Assembly: GCA_021771815.1 (NCBI GenBank)
Contig: JAETOE010000001.1
Span: 155,989 to 219,988 of the forward strand
DNA length: 64,000 bases
DNA from: Roseburia hominis
GTDB lineage: Bacteria; Bacillota; Clostridia; Lachnospirales; Lachnospiraceae
Direction: 5' to 3'
Part shown: positions 18,590 through 28,432 of the stretch, in pieces
Numbering within the stretch: the stretch's first letter is position 1
Layout of the letters: every line of letters begins with the position of its first letter
Translations under genes and position numbers: made by a program
Notes under the pieces: generated by a model
What the model was told of the DNA's origin: nothing
Databases searched by the model: none
The model's input: only the letters and a program-made list of their open reading frames with translations

Positions 18590-20251
18590 ATGGGCAATAG
18601 CAAGAAGAAAAACAGCACGAGTTTTCTGGCACAAGGCTCGATTCTGGCAATCGCTTCGCTGTTAAGCCGCGTCATCGGTCTGATATACCGGATGCCGCTG
18701 ACTGCGATTATTGGAGATACCGGAAATGATTATTACGGCAGTGCTTATACCATATATAACATATTATTGATCATATCGTCCTACAGTCTGCCATTAGCAG
18801 TTTCCAAGCTGGTATCGGCGAATATTTCGCAGGGCAGGAAAAGCAACGTCTATCGTGTCTTAAAGTGCGCGCTGATTTTTGCGTTTGTTTCCGGTACAGC
18901 AGCGGCGCTGATTCTGTATTTTGGCGCGGAATTTATCACGACAACGCTGCTTCGCACGCCGATGTGTATTTTTGCACTCAAAACGCTTGTTCCGGTGCTT
19001 GTCATTGTCGCGGTTCTCGGTGTTATGCGCGGTTTCTTTCAGGGGCTTGGAACGATGATGCCGAGCGCGGTATCACAGATCTTAGAGCAGATCGCGAATG
19101 CCATCGTCAGCGTGTGGGCGGCGTATATGCTGTTCTCCTATGGTACGAAGATCGGAGAGCTGCTTGGAGATTCCGAGAATTACGGCGCAGCTTACGGCGC
19201 GGCGGGAGGAACGATCGGCACGGGTGTCGGTGCGTTAGTCGCGCTGTTGTTTGCAACATTTGTTCTTGTGGTCTATCTTCGGGTATTTAAGAAGTCCATG
19301 CGCAAGGAGCGGGGCAACAATTCGGATTCCTACGGGGAGATTTTTCGTCTGCTGATAGTCACGATCATTCCGGTGCTCTTAAGCACAACTATTTACCAGT
19401 GCAATACCTTTATCGATCAGGCGGTATATAAGAATCTGGCGGTATATCAGGGTTATACCACGGAAGAATACGGCGTGTGGAACGGTATATACACCGGGAA
19501 ATATCAGGTGCTTATCAATGTGCCGATCGCGATTGCGTCCTCGCTCGCGGCTTCTTCCGTTCCGGCGCTCACGGCGGCGTATGCGAACAAAAAGAAGGGG
19601 GAAGCAAAGCGTCAGATTGCGCTTGCCACGCGCTTTATCATGGTCGTTGCGTTCCCTTGTACGGTTGGAATGGGCGTGCTTGCATCACCGATCCTTCAGA
19701 TGCTGTTTAAGGATTCGTCCGAACTATCTGCGCAGATGCTTCGCGTGGGAGCCGTCGCCATCTTGTTTTTCTCGCTGTCAACGCTCACGAACGGGCTGCT
19801 GCAGGGAATGAACCGTATGAAGGAGCCGATCAAGAACGCTCTCATCGCCTTGATCCTGCATTTGTTTGTCCTCGTGGGTCTGATGCTTGGGCTTGATCTC
19901 AATATCTTTGCGGTCATTATCGCCAATGCGTTTTTCGGGTTTACCATGTGCATCTTAAATGCGCGTTCCATCCGCAGATACAGCGGTTACAGACAGGAAG
20001 TCCGAAAGACATTCCTCGTGCCTGCCATCGCGTCGGTGGGGATGGGCGTCGTCGTATGGCTTGTGTACGAGTTGTTTTTGTACCTGATCCGCAACAACAT
20101 GATCGCGACAATTTTTGCGATTTTGGCAGGCGTTTGCGTATACGCGGTGCTCTTGCTTTTGTTAAAGGGATTAAACGAGCAGGAAATCCTTCGTTTCCCG
20201 AAGGGAAGAGCACTCGTCTCCCTCGCAAAGAAGCTGCATCTTTTGCGTTAA
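18590..20251 (+). CDS. MOP-family lipid flippase, SpoVB/MurJ-like
   Basis: A 553-residue polytopic membrane protein of the polysaccharide transporter/MurJ superfamily, with 12 to 14 hydrophobic segments. The N-terminus FLAQGSILAIASLLSRVIGL and following YRMPLTAIIGDTGNDYY are typical of the SpoVB/YtgP branch, which moves lipid-linked cell-wall precursors across the membrane during growth or cortex synthesis. It begins 9 bases after ybeY. SpoVB and a vegetative flippase cannot be told apart here, although sporulation genes lie nearby. Confidence 0.85.
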   Translation: MGNSKKKNSTSFLAQGSILAIASLLSRVIGLIYRMPLTAIIGDTGNDYYGSAYTIYNILLIISSYSLPLAVSKLVSANISQGRKSNVYRVLKCALIFAFVSGTAAALILYFGAEFITTTLLRTPMCIFALKTLVPVLVIVAVLGVMRGFFQGLGTMMPSAVSQILEQIANAIVSVWAAYMLFSYGTKIGELLGDSENYGAAYGAAGGTIGTGVGALVALLFATFVLVVYLRVFKKSMRKERGNNSDSYGEIFRLLIVTIIPVLLSTTIYQCNTFIDQAVYKNLAVYQGYTTEEYGVWNGIYTGKYQVLINVPIAIASSLAASSVPALTAAYANKKKGEAKRQIALATRFIMVVAFPCTVGMGVLASPILQMLFKDSSELSAQMLRVGAVAILFFSLSTLTNGLLQGMNRMKEPIKNALIALILHLFVLVGLMLGLDLNIFAVIIANAFFGFTMCILNARSIRRYSGYRQEVRKTFLVPAIASVGMGVVVWLVYELFLYLIRNNMIATIFAILAGVCVYAVLLLLLKGLNEQEILRFPKGRALVSLAKKLHLLR

Positions 20252-20303
20252 TTGAATAAAAAGGAAAGAACTGGCAGATACTTATCGTAGAATGGAGGAC
20301 AAC

Positions 20304-20672
20304 ATGAAAAAAACGATAAGTATTTGTCTTTTTGCGGCGTTTGCCTTGACTGTCGGTCTGTTTCTTACCGTTCATTTTGACAGACGTCCAAAGGAGGTTT
20401 CGCCCGATCCGATGCTGATCGCCACGGAGCAGGCGACGGAACAGCAGCCTGTGACGGCGGAGAGTATGCAGATTCAGAAGGCATACCGCTATATTCTGTA
20501 TGCAAAGGACGGATTTCTCGTCGTATACGAGCAGGACGGCACAACGGTTCTTCTCGAGACGCACATTCCCGTCGATGAACTGTCGGAGGAGACAAAAGCG
20601 CTGCTTGCAGACGGAATTTATGTGGAGGATGAGAGCGAACTCTACGATCTTCTTGAAAGTTATTCGAGTTAA
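20304..20672 (+). CDS. BofC-like C-terminal domain protein
   Basis: A 122-residue protein with one N-terminal hydrophobic segment (about 4-22) and an outer domain YRYILYAKDGFLVVYEQDG...ELYDLLESYSS. This pattern, including the ending ELYDxLESYSS, fits the C-terminal domain of BofC, which restrains SpoIVB signalling in the Bacillus forespore. The BofC N-terminal domain is absent. ATG 20304 follows GGAGG by 5 bases; ATG 20292 overlaps that site. The role in this organism is inferred only. Confidence 0.65.
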   Translation: MKKTISICLFAAFALTVGLFLTVHFDRRPKEVSPDPMLIATEQATEQQPVTAESMQIQKAYRYILYAKDGFLVVYEQDGTTVLLETHIPVDELSEETKALLADGIYVEDESELYDLLESYSS

Positions 20673-20777
20673 TGGCATTGAATGTTTAAAAACGGTGTGG
20701 TAAAATCTCGATAGTGAGCGAATTTGTTTGATTTACATGCATCGTGCGATCTTAGATTTGCGGACTGGAGGATATGT

Positions 20778-22079
20778 ATGATAGATACAGACGTGACCGT
20801 TATCGGAGGCGGTCCCGCCGGGCTTACGGCGGCCATTGCTGCGGCGCGCTGCGGCGCAAAGACGATTCTCATAGAGCATATGGATCGTATCGGCAGAAAG
20901 CTTCTTTCGACCGGAAACGGAAAATGCAATTACACCAATGCCGTGCAGGGCGTCTCCTGTTATCGCGGGGAGAACCCTGCATTTGTCTTACCGGTAATGG
21001 AACAGTTTGGGATGGAAGATACGGTGCGCTTTTTTGAGGAGCTCGGCATTTATCCGAGGGTGCGGCGCGGCTATTATTATCCCGCGAGCGGACAGGCGGC
21101 TTCCGTGCTCGATGTTCTTCGGATGGAATGTGACTATCAAAATGTAGAGGTTTACACTTCCTGTGTGCTTTCTTCGATTGAAAAAAGGGCGCATGGAATA
21201 GAAATCAGTACCAATAAAGGCGCATTTTCGACCAAAAGTTTGATTTTTGCGCCGGGGTTGCTTGCAGCGCCTAAGACAGGAAGCGACGGAAGCGCATTTC
21301 CATATATTGAAGCACTCGGACACCACTTTGTAGATATTGTGCCGGCGCTTGTGCAACTGCAGGGAAAACAGGCATTTTTCAAGGAACTTGCAGGAATCCG
21401 TGCAGAAATGGCACTGGAATTATACATAGAAAATGTGCAATTTCATTTAAAAGAGAACAAGGCGGAGGTATCCTTTGCCGCGGGCTATGAATGTGCGTGC
21501 AGCGAACGGGGCGAACTGCAGTTGACGGAGTACGGCATTTCAGGAATCCCGGTCTTTCAGGTGAGCCGCTATGCGACAAGGGCGCTGCATGAGAAACGGG
21601 GAGTCTATGCGAAGATCGATTTTCTGCCGGATCTTACGGAGGATGCGCTTTTTGCACTGCTCTTGGAGCGATTTTATGTAAATGCACACGGAAAAGACGC
21701 GGCGCAGGCGTTGATCGGACTATTTCCAAAGAAGCTTATCGACGTTCTGCTGAAGGAAGCAGGGATTGCTCTGCATATTCCGGCAGAGCAGGTAAAGAAG
21801 CCCGGTCTCTGGAAGCTTGTACGCACGGTCAAGCAGTTTCGCGTGGATGTTGTCGGAAGCAAGGGTATGGATGCAGCGCAGGTGTGCGCCGGCGGAGTGG
21901 ATACGGGCGAGGTCGACGCCGGGACGCTTGAATCAAAGCTTACAGCGGGCATTTATTTTGCCGGAGAAATACTTGATATCGACGGGACCTGCGGCGGCTA
22001 CAACCTCCAATGGGCGTGGTCGAGCGGTTACGTGGCGGGTATACATGCCGCCGGGAAAGGAAAGCAGGAAAAGGCATGA
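20778..22079 (+). CDS. HI0933/YhiN-family flavoprotein
   Basis: A 433-residue FAD-binding protein of the HI0933 family, of uncertain substrate. The N-terminal Rossmann motif GGGPAGLTAAIAAARCG binds FAD, followed by GRKLLSTGNGKCNYTN, diagnostic of this family, and the C-terminal GEILDIDGTCGGYNLQWAWSSG second FAD contact. ATG 20778 lies 6 bases after GGAGG; an ATG at 20774 is out of frame. Its TGA overlaps the ATG of the next flavoprotein gene, so the two are translationally coupled. Confidence 0.88.
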   Translation: MIDTDVTVIGGGPAGLTAAIAAARCGAKTILIEHMDRIGRKLLSTGNGKCNYTNAVQGVSCYRGENPAFVLPVMEQFGMEDTVRFFEELGIYPRVRRGYYYPASGQAASVLDVLRMECDYQNVEVYTSCVLSSIEKRAHGIEISTNKGAFSTKSLIFAPGLLAAPKTGSDGSAFPYIEALGHHFVDIVPALVQLQGKQAFFKELAGIRAEMALELYIENVQFHLKENKAEVSFAAGYECACSERGELQLTEYGISGIPVFQVSRYATRALHEKRGVYAKIDFLPDLTEDALFALLLERFYVNAHGKDAAQALIGLFPKKLIDVLLKEAGIALHIPAEQVKKPGLWKLVRTVKQFRVDVVGSKGMDAAQVCAGGVDTGEVDAGTLESKLTAGIYFAGEILDIDGTCGGYNLQWAWSSGYVAGIHAAGKGKQEKA

Positions 22080-23659
22080 TTCGGATCAATCAGATCAAAT
22101 TGCCGATTGGACATCAGGCAGATGCGTTGAAACAAAAAATCAGAAAAGCGTTAAATCTCGCGAAGGGGCAGACTTTTTCCTATCAGATCGTTAAAAAATC
22201 CATTGATGCGAGAAACAAACCCGAGCTTTGGATGGTGTATTCCGTGAATGTGACGGTTACGGATGAAGGCTCTGTTTTAAGGAAGGTTAACGGTAAAAAT
22301 ATTATGTTAATCAGCACAAAGGAATATGTGCTTCCGACGCCCGGAAACATCTCGTCTGCCATACGGCCGATTATTGTAGGCGCGGGTCCTGCGGGCTTAT
22401 TCTGTGCCTATGTGCTTGTCTGCGCGGGGCTTTCTCCGCTTGTGCTTGAGCGTGGAAAATGTGTGACGGAGCGCACGAAGGACGTCGCGGCATTCTGGGA
22501 GAGCGGCGTCTTAAATCCTTCTTCCAATGTTCAGTTCGGGGAAGGCGGTGCGGGAACATTTTCCGACGGGAAGCTGAATACGCTCGTTAAAGACCCGGCA
22601 GGCAGAAACCGCTTTGTGCTGGAAACTTTTGTGAAATTCGGCGCGCCCGGGCATATTTTATATGAGAGCAAGCCGCATATCGGCACGGACGTGCTCTCGA
22701 ATGTTATTCTTCGGATGCGTCAGTATATGGAAGAAAGAGGCGCGGAGTTTCGTTTTGAGAGCTGTATGACCGATTACCGCGAGGAGCAGGGCGCCGTAAC
22801 TGCCGTCGAAATCAATCACAGGGAGTGGGAGAAAACGTCGTTTCTGGTGCTTGCCATCGGTCACAGTGCGAGAGATACTTTCCGCATGCTGCAGGAAAAA
22901 GGCGGGCTCTCTATGAGCGCGAAAGCGTTTGCGGTCGGCTTTCGTGTGGAGCATCCGCAGAGCATGATAAATTTACAGCAATACGGCGAACTTTATGCGG
23001 ACAGGCTTCCCGCTGCGCCGTATAAGGTGACGGCGAACTTGAAGAACGGCAGGGGCGTCTATTCCTTCTGTATGTGCCCGGGCGGTTATGTCGTGAACGC
23101 TTCCTCCGAGGAGCGCCGCCTTGCGGTCAACGGCATGAGTTATTCCGGACGGGATGCGAAAAATGCGAACAGCGCGATCATCGTGTCGGTAACTCCGGAG
23201 GATTTTCCGGGAGATGACGCGCTTAGCGGAGTGCGTTTCCAGGAAATGCTCGAGGAACGCGCATTTTCTCTTGGAGAGGGCAAAATTCCGCAGCAGCTTT
23301 TCGGGGATTATTGCAGGAATCAGACGTCCGCGTCTTACGGTACATTTTTAAGTGAGACGAAGGGCGCATGCATGCTCTGCAATCTGCGGGGACTTTTGCC
23401 AGCGGAATTGGAAAGCTCTTTTATCGAGGGAATGCACGCCTTTGACCGGATGCTTCCGGGCTATGACAGGGAGGATGCGATTCTTTCCGGCGTCGAGAGC
23501 CGGACTTCATCTCCGGTAAGGATCGCCCGGGATGAGAATTTCGTCTCTCCGGTACAGGGCATCTACCCCTGCGGTGAGGGCGCAGGCTACGCGGGCGGTA
23601 TCATGTCTGCGGCAATGGACGGATTAAAAGTGGCGGAAGCAATTATAAAGAGAAGTTGA
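22076..23659 (+). CDS. FAD-dependent dehydrogenase-like protein (COG2509 type)
   Basis: A 527-residue protein with an N-terminal small domain (about 1-95), then a FAD-binding motif VGAGPAGLFCAYVL at about residue 98 and SNVQFGEGGAGTFSDGKL, the signature of the uncharacterised FAD-dependent dehydrogenase family. The C-terminus GEGAGYAGGIMSAAMDG closes the FAD site. It overlaps the preceding flavoprotein by ATGA, which suggests a linked function. No substrate is known. The upstream in-frame start at 22010 has no support. Confidence 0.85.
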   Translation: MIRINQIKLPIGHQADALKQKIRKALNLAKGQTFSYQIVKKSIDARNKPELWMVYSVNVTVTDEGSVLRKVNGKNIMLISTKEYVLPTPGNISSAIRPIIVGAGPAGLFCAYVLVCAGLSPLVLERGKCVTERTKDVAAFWESGVLNPSSNVQFGEGGAGTFSDGKLNTLVKDPAGRNRFVLETFVKFGAPGHILYESKPHIGTDVLSNVILRMRQYMEERGAEFRFESCMTDYREEQGAVTAVEINHREWEKTSFLVLAIGHSARDTFRMLQEKGGLSMSAKAFAVGFRVEHPQSMINLQQYGELYADRLPAAPYKVTANLKNGRGVYSFCMCPGGYVVNASSEERRLAVNGMSYSGRDAKNANSAIIVSVTPEDFPGDDALSGVRFQEMLEERAFSLGEGKIPQQLFGDYCRNQTSASYGTFLSETKGACMLCNLRGLLPAELESSFIEGMHAFDRMLPGYDREDAILSGVESRTSSPVRIARDENFVSPVQGIYPCGEGAGYAGGIMSAAMDGLKVAEAIIKRS

Positions 23660-23669
23660 GGAAGAATAA

Positions 23670-26315
23670 GTGGCAGAATATACACCAATGATGCAGCAAT
23701 ACCTGCAGACAAAAGAAGAATATAAAGACTGTATCCTGTTTTATCGCCTGGGCGATTTCTATGAGATGTTTTTTGACGATGCGATATTGGTGTCAAAGGA
23801 ACTGGAGCTGACGCTGACCGGAAAGAATTGCGGCGTCGAAGAACGCGCGCCGATGTGCGGCATCCCGTATCACGCGGTGGAAGGGTATCTGAACAAGCTT
23901 GTCGCAAACGGTCACAAGGTCGCCATCTGCGAGCAGGTCGAGGACCCGAAGCTGGCGAAGGGGCTTGTCAAGCGCGAGGTCATCCGCATCGTCACGCCGG
24001 GAACCAATCTTGATATGCAGGCGCTCGATGAATCGAGGAACAATTATATCATGTGCATTGTCTATCTGGCAGACCGCTACGGCGTGTCAATCGCAGATGT
24101 TTCCACAGGAGATTATTATGTGACGGAGGTCGATTCTGAGCGGAAGCTGACGGACGAGATCACGAAGTTTTCCCCGTCCGAGCTTATCTGCAACGACAGC
24201 TTCTATATGAGCGGTATCGACATCGAAGATATGCGTCATCGACTGGGTATTACAATTTATGCGCTTGAGACATGGTATTTTGGGGATGAACTTTGCGAGA
24301 CGACCCTCAAAGAGCATTTTAAAGTAAAAAGTCTGGAACCGCTGGGTCTGATCGATTACAACTGCGGCATGATCGCCGCGGGAGCGCTGCTTAAGTACCT
24401 TTATGAGACACAGAAGAATGATCTTGGAAATATTTTGTCGGTTCACCCATATTCCACCGGGAAATATATGATTATCGACAGTTCCACAAGACGGAATCTG
24501 GAGCTTGTTGAAACGCTGCGCGAGAAGCAGAAGCGCGGTTCGCTGCTCTGGGTGCTGGATAAGACAAAAACGGCGATGGGTGCGAGACAGCTTCGTTCTT
24601 ATGTAGAACAGCCTCTGATTGACCGCGCGGAGATTGAGAAACGGCAGGACGCCATCTGCGAATTGAATAAGCATGTCATTACAAGAGAAGAACTGCGCGA
24701 GTACTTGAATCCGATCTATGATTTAGAGCGTCTGATTACCCGTGTTACATATTTGACTGCGAATCCGAGGGATCTGGTCGCGTTCAAAAGTTCGCTTTCT
24801 ATGCTGCCGCCGATCAAAAGCCTGCTGGGCGAATTCGAATGCGGGCTGATAAAAGAAATCGATGCGGATCTGGATACACTTGAAGAACTGTGCGCGGAAA
24901 TCGATGCGGCAATCTTAGATGATCCGCCGATTTCCGTGCGCGACGGCGGGCTTATCAAGGAGGGCTACAACGAGGAGGTAGACAAATACCGCAACGCAAA
25001 GACCGAAGGGAAGACCTGGCTCGCCGAACTCGAGGCTAAGGAGCGCGAAAAGACCGGTATTAAGAATCTGAAAATTAAGTACAACAAGGTGTTCGGCTAT
25101 TATCTCGAGGTTACAAATTCTTACAAGAGTCTTGTGCCGGATTATTTTACGCGCAAGCAGACGCTTGCAAATGCGGAGCGCTATATCACGCCGGAATTAA
25201 AAGAATTGGAAGATATGATTCTCGGCGCGGAGGACAAGCTCGTCACGTTGGAATATGACTTGTTTTGTGAGGTGCGCGGCAAAATTGCAGCAGAGGTCGT
25301 GCGCATCCAGCGTACCGCAAAGGCGGTCGCGGGCTTAGACGTTTTTGCTTCACTGGCGCTTGTCGCAGACCAGAATAATTACTGCCGTCCGAAGCTCAAT
25401 GAGAATGGCGTGATCGACATCAAAGACGGTCGTCATCCGGTCGTGGAAAAGATGATCACCAACGATATGTTCATCGAAAATGATACCTATCTCGACAACG
25501 GGAATCATCGTATCTCGATTATCACGGGACCGAATATGGCTGGAAAGTCTACCTATATGCGGCAGACGGCGTTAATTGTGCTGATGGCGCAGATCGGAAG
25601 CTATGTTCCGGCAAGCTCGGCAAAAATCGGCATCGTCGACCGCATTTTTACGCGCGTAGGCGCTTCCGACGATCTTGCGAGCGGACAGAGTACCTTTATG
25701 GTCGAGATGAACGAGGTGGCGAACATTTTGCGGAATGCGACGTCCAATTCGCTGCTGATCTTAGATGAGATCGGGCGCGGAACGAGCACATACGACGGAC
25801 TCAGTATCGCGTGGGCGGTCGTGGAGCACATCAGCAATCCGAAGCTGCTCGGCGCAAAGACGCTCTTTGCAACGCACTATCATGAGCTGACCGAGTTGGA
25901 AGGAAAGTTAAATAACGTCAATAATTATTGTGTGGCGGTCAAGGAAAAAGGCGACGATATCGTATTTCTGCGCAAGATCGTTAAGGGCGGCGCGGACAAG
26001 AGCTACGGCATACAGGTGGCAAAGCTCGCCGGCGTGCCGGATTCCGTGATTGAGCGCGCCAAAGAAATCGTGGAGGAATTGAGCGCCAACGATATCACCG
26101 AGGCGGCAAGAAATATTACGGTCGATGCAGGCACAAGGAAGAAGAAAGAAAAGTTAGACGAAGTGGACTTAAGACAGATGTCACTTTTTGATACGGTGAA
26201 AGATGATGATATCATCGAGGAGCTGCGCAATGTGGACGTCGGGAATCTGACGCCGATCGAGGCGCTCAATAAGCTGTATGAACTGCAGAACAAGGTGAAC
26301 AATAGATGGGGATAG
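23670..26315 (+). CDS. mutS: DNA mismatch repair protein MutS
   Basis: Mismatch recognition ATPase. The 881-residue protein begins at GTG 23670, giving MAEYTPMMQQYL; FYEMF just after is the Phe-x-Glu mismatch-contact motif (FYEMFF). Walker A GPNMAGKST lies near residue 616, LLILDEIGRGTSTYDG near 695 and the helix-turn-helix end beyond 760. All MutS1 domains are present. mutL follows after 4 bases. Confidence 0.97.
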   Translation: MAEYTPMMQQYLQTKEEYKDCILFYRLGDFYEMFFDDAILVSKELELTLTGKNCGVEERAPMCGIPYHAVEGYLNKLVANGHKVAICEQVEDPKLAKGLVKREVIRIVTPGTNLDMQALDESRNNYIMCIVYLADRYGVSIADVSTGDYYVTEVDSERKLTDEITKFSPSELICNDSFYMSGIDIEDMRHRLGITIYALETWYFGDELCETTLKEHFKVKSLEPLGLIDYNCGMIAAGALLKYLYETQKNDLGNILSVHPYSTGKYMIIDSSTRRNLELVETLREKQKRGSLLWVLDKTKTAMGARQLRSYVEQPLIDRAEIEKRQDAICELNKHVITREELREYLNPIYDLERLITRVTYLTANPRDLVAFKSSLSMLPPIKSLLGEFECGLIKEIDADLDTLEELCAEIDAAILDDPPISVRDGGLIKEGYNEEVDKYRNAKTEGKTWLAELEAKEREKTGIKNLKIKYNKVFGYYLEVTNSYKSLVPDYFTRKQTLANAERYITPELKELEDMILGAEDKLVTLEYDLFCEVRGKIAAEVVRIQRTAKAVAGLDVFASLALVADQNNYCRPKLNENGVIDIKDGRHPVVEKMITNDMFIENDTYLDNGNHRISIITGPNMAGKSTYMRQTALIVLMAQIGSYVPASSAKIGIVDRIFTRVGASDDLASGQSTFMVEMNEVANILRNATSNSLLILDEIGRGTSTYDGLSIAWAVVEHISNPKLLGAKTLFATHYHELTELEGKLNNVNNYCVAVKEKGDDIVFLRKIVKGGADKSYGIQVAKLAGVPDSVIERAKEIVEELSANDITEAARNITVDAGTRKKKEKLDEVDLRQMSLFDTVKDDDIIEELRNVDVGNLTPIEALNKLYELQNKVNNRWG

Positions 26316-26319
26316 ATAA

Positions 26320-28431
26320 ATGCCGGAGATTACATTACTGAGTCAGGAAACAATTGATAAGATCGCGGCGGGCGAGGTCGTAGAGCGCCCGTCGTCCGTA
26401 GTCAAGGAACTTGTGGAGAATGCGATCGACGCGAAGGCTACCGCCGTGACGGTTGAGATCAAGGAGGGCGGAATATCTTTTATCCGTATTACGGACAACG
26501 GCTGCGGGATCGAACGCCCGCAGGTTCCGCTCGCTTTTTTGCGCCACTCTACGAGCAAGATCAGGAGCGTGGAGGATCTGTTCAATATCAGTTCGCTTGG
26601 CTTCCGCGGCGAAGCACTTTCGAGTATCGCGGCAGTCGCGCAGGTGGAGCTTATCACCAAGACTTACGGTGAACTGACCGGAACACGCTATGTGATCGAG
26701 GGAGGAAGAGAGCGGGAGAACGAGGAGGTCGGAGCGCCGGACGGCACGACATTCATTGTGCGGAATCTGTTCTACAACACGCCTGCCAGACAAAAATTCC
26801 TAAAGACGGCACAGACGGAAGGCAATTACATCGGCGATCTGATGGAGCGGCTTGCTTTGTCGCATCCTGATGTGTCGTTCAAATTTATAAGCAACGGGCA
26901 GACAAAGATGCACACCTCCGGAAATTCGAATGAGAAGGATTTGATTTATCATATTTACGGGCGTGACATCACGGCTGCCGTGCTTCCGGTACATGTGGAG
27001 AATGAATTCTTTACGGTGCACGGTTTTGTCGGAAAACCGGTCATTTCGCGCGGCAACCGGAATTATGAGAGTTATTTTATCAACGGGCGATACATCAAAA
27101 GCGCGCTGCTCTCCAAGGCGATCGAGGAGGCTTACAGGGGATTTATGATGCAGCGCCAGTATCCGTTCTGCGTCCTCTACTTTACGATGGACGCAGAGCG
27201 GTTGGACATCAATGTTCATCCGACGAAGATGGAACTGCGGTTTTCTAATAACGAGGAAATCTATAAAGCGTTGTATCAGGCAATCCGCGACGCCTTAACG
27301 CACAGGGAATTCATTCCCGATGTTCCGGTCGATGAAAAGAGGGAAGAGAAGCGTAGGCCGATTGAGGCGAGTATACCGGAGCCATTTGAAAAACGCCGCA
27401 TCCGGCAGATTCGAAATGCAGTTGCTTGGGACAGTCCCTACGAGCGCAAGTATCCCGAGCGGGAGCATAAGCCGCCGGAAGCTGCCAGCGCAAGGCAGGC
27501 TGTTCGGGAGGAGACTGCCCCGGAAGCAGCAAGCACAGTGCCGCCGGAAGCGAAGCGCCCGGTCGCGGAGAATCAGAGCGTGTTCGATAAACTCCTCGCG
27601 AGGGGAGGACAGACGTCTGGACTTGTCAAAGAGCCGGATACCTACCGGACGGATGCTATTTCTGATGACCGATTGTCTGTAAGCGAGTCCGCAGGTATTG
27701 CCGGAGCCAGAAGCAGTGCCGGATCGACAGGTAGTGCCGGAGTCGGAAGCAGTACTGAATCGACAGGTACCGCCCCGGGCGGGCTTGACGGAGGTGTTTA
27801 CGAACAGCAGACATTTCTCGCCGAGGATACCGGATTTTTCACGGAGCAGGCGGCGAAGAAACACCGCATCATCGGACAGCTTTTTGATACTTACTGGCTG
27901 ATCGAGTACGAGGACAAGCTCTTTGTCATCGACCAGCATGCCGCGCATGAGAAGGTGCTCTACGAGAAAACGATGGCGCGCGTGCGGACAAAAGAATTTG
28001 TCTCACAGACGATCAGCCCTCCGGTCATTCTGACGCTGGGTTTGCAGGAGCAGGAGATGTTGGAACGGTACGGGGAGCAGATTCGCTCGTTCGGTTATGA
28101 AATTGAGCCTTTTGGTGGAAAAGAATATGCAATTAATGCAATTCCGGCAGATTTCGAGTCTGTCGATATGAAGAGCATGTTTATTGATCTATTAGACGAC
28201 TTCTCCAATTTAAGCGGTAGAGAAGCGCCGGAACTGATTCTGGAAAAGGTCGCGTCCATGTCCTGCAAGGCGGCGATCAAAGGCGGTGATTCCATCAGCA
28301 GACCGGAAGCCGAACGGTTGATCGATGAACTGCTGTCGCTCGAGAATCCGTATCACTGTCCGCACGGCAGGCCGACGATCATTTCGATGAGCAAATACGA
28401 GATTGAGAAGAAATTCAAAAGGATTGTGTGA
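26320..28431 (+). CDS. mutL: DNA mismatch repair protein MutL
   Basis: GHKL ATPase and nicking endonuclease of mismatch repair. N-terminal motifs are ELVENAIDA, ITDNGCGI and GFRGEALSSIAAV. The C-terminal endonuclease motif DQHAAHEKVLYE is present near residue 540, with CKAAIKGG and CPHGRPT completing the metal site, as expected where there is no MutH. The linker (about 330-500) is charged and contains a 12-residue tandem repeat. 703 residues in all. It ends 1 base before the miaA ATG. Confidence 0.97.
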   Translation: MPEITLLSQETIDKIAAGEVVERPSSVVKELVENAIDAKATAVTVEIKEGGISFIRITDNGCGIERPQVPLAFLRHSTSKIRSVEDLFNISSLGFRGEALSSIAAVAQVELITKTYGELTGTRYVIEGGRERENEEVGAPDGTTFIVRNLFYNTPARQKFLKTAQTEGNYIGDLMERLALSHPDVSFKFISNGQTKMHTSGNSNEKDLIYHIYGRDITAAVLPVHVENEFFTVHGFVGKPVISRGNRNYESYFINGRYIKSALLSKAIEEAYRGFMMQRQYPFCVLYFTMDAERLDINVHPTKMELRFSNNEEIYKALYQAIRDALTHREFIPDVPVDEKREEKRRPIEASIPEPFEKRRIRQIRNAVAWDSPYERKYPEREHKPPEAASARQAVREETAPEAASTVPPEAKRPVAENQSVFDKLLARGGQTSGLVKEPDTYRTDAISDDRLSVSESAGIAGARSSAGSTGSAGVGSSTESTGTAPGGLDGGVYEQQTFLAEDTGFFTEQAAKKHRIIGQLFDTYWLIEYEDKLFVIDQHAAHEKVLYEKTMARVRTKEFVSQTISPPVILTLGLQEQEMLERYGEQIRSFGYEIEPFGGKEYAINAIPADFESVDMKSMFIDLLDDFSNLSGREAPELILEKVASMSCKAAIKGGDSISRPEAERLIDELLSLENPYHCPHGRPTIISMSKYEIEKKFKRIV
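27700..27771 (+). repeat. 36-bp tandem repeat in the mutL linker
   Basis: Two adjacent 36-bp units (27700-27735, 27736-27771) encode the Gly/Ser-rich AGARSSAGSTGS and AGVGSSTESTGT. They lie in the flexible linker between the ATPase and endonuclease parts. Confidence 0.8.
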
Positions 28432-28432
28432 G

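Noticed and set aside
19941..20678. 245-residue minus-strand frame
   Set aside because: It is opposite the end of the SpoVB/MurJ gene and the BofC-like gene; composition is that of a shadow frame.
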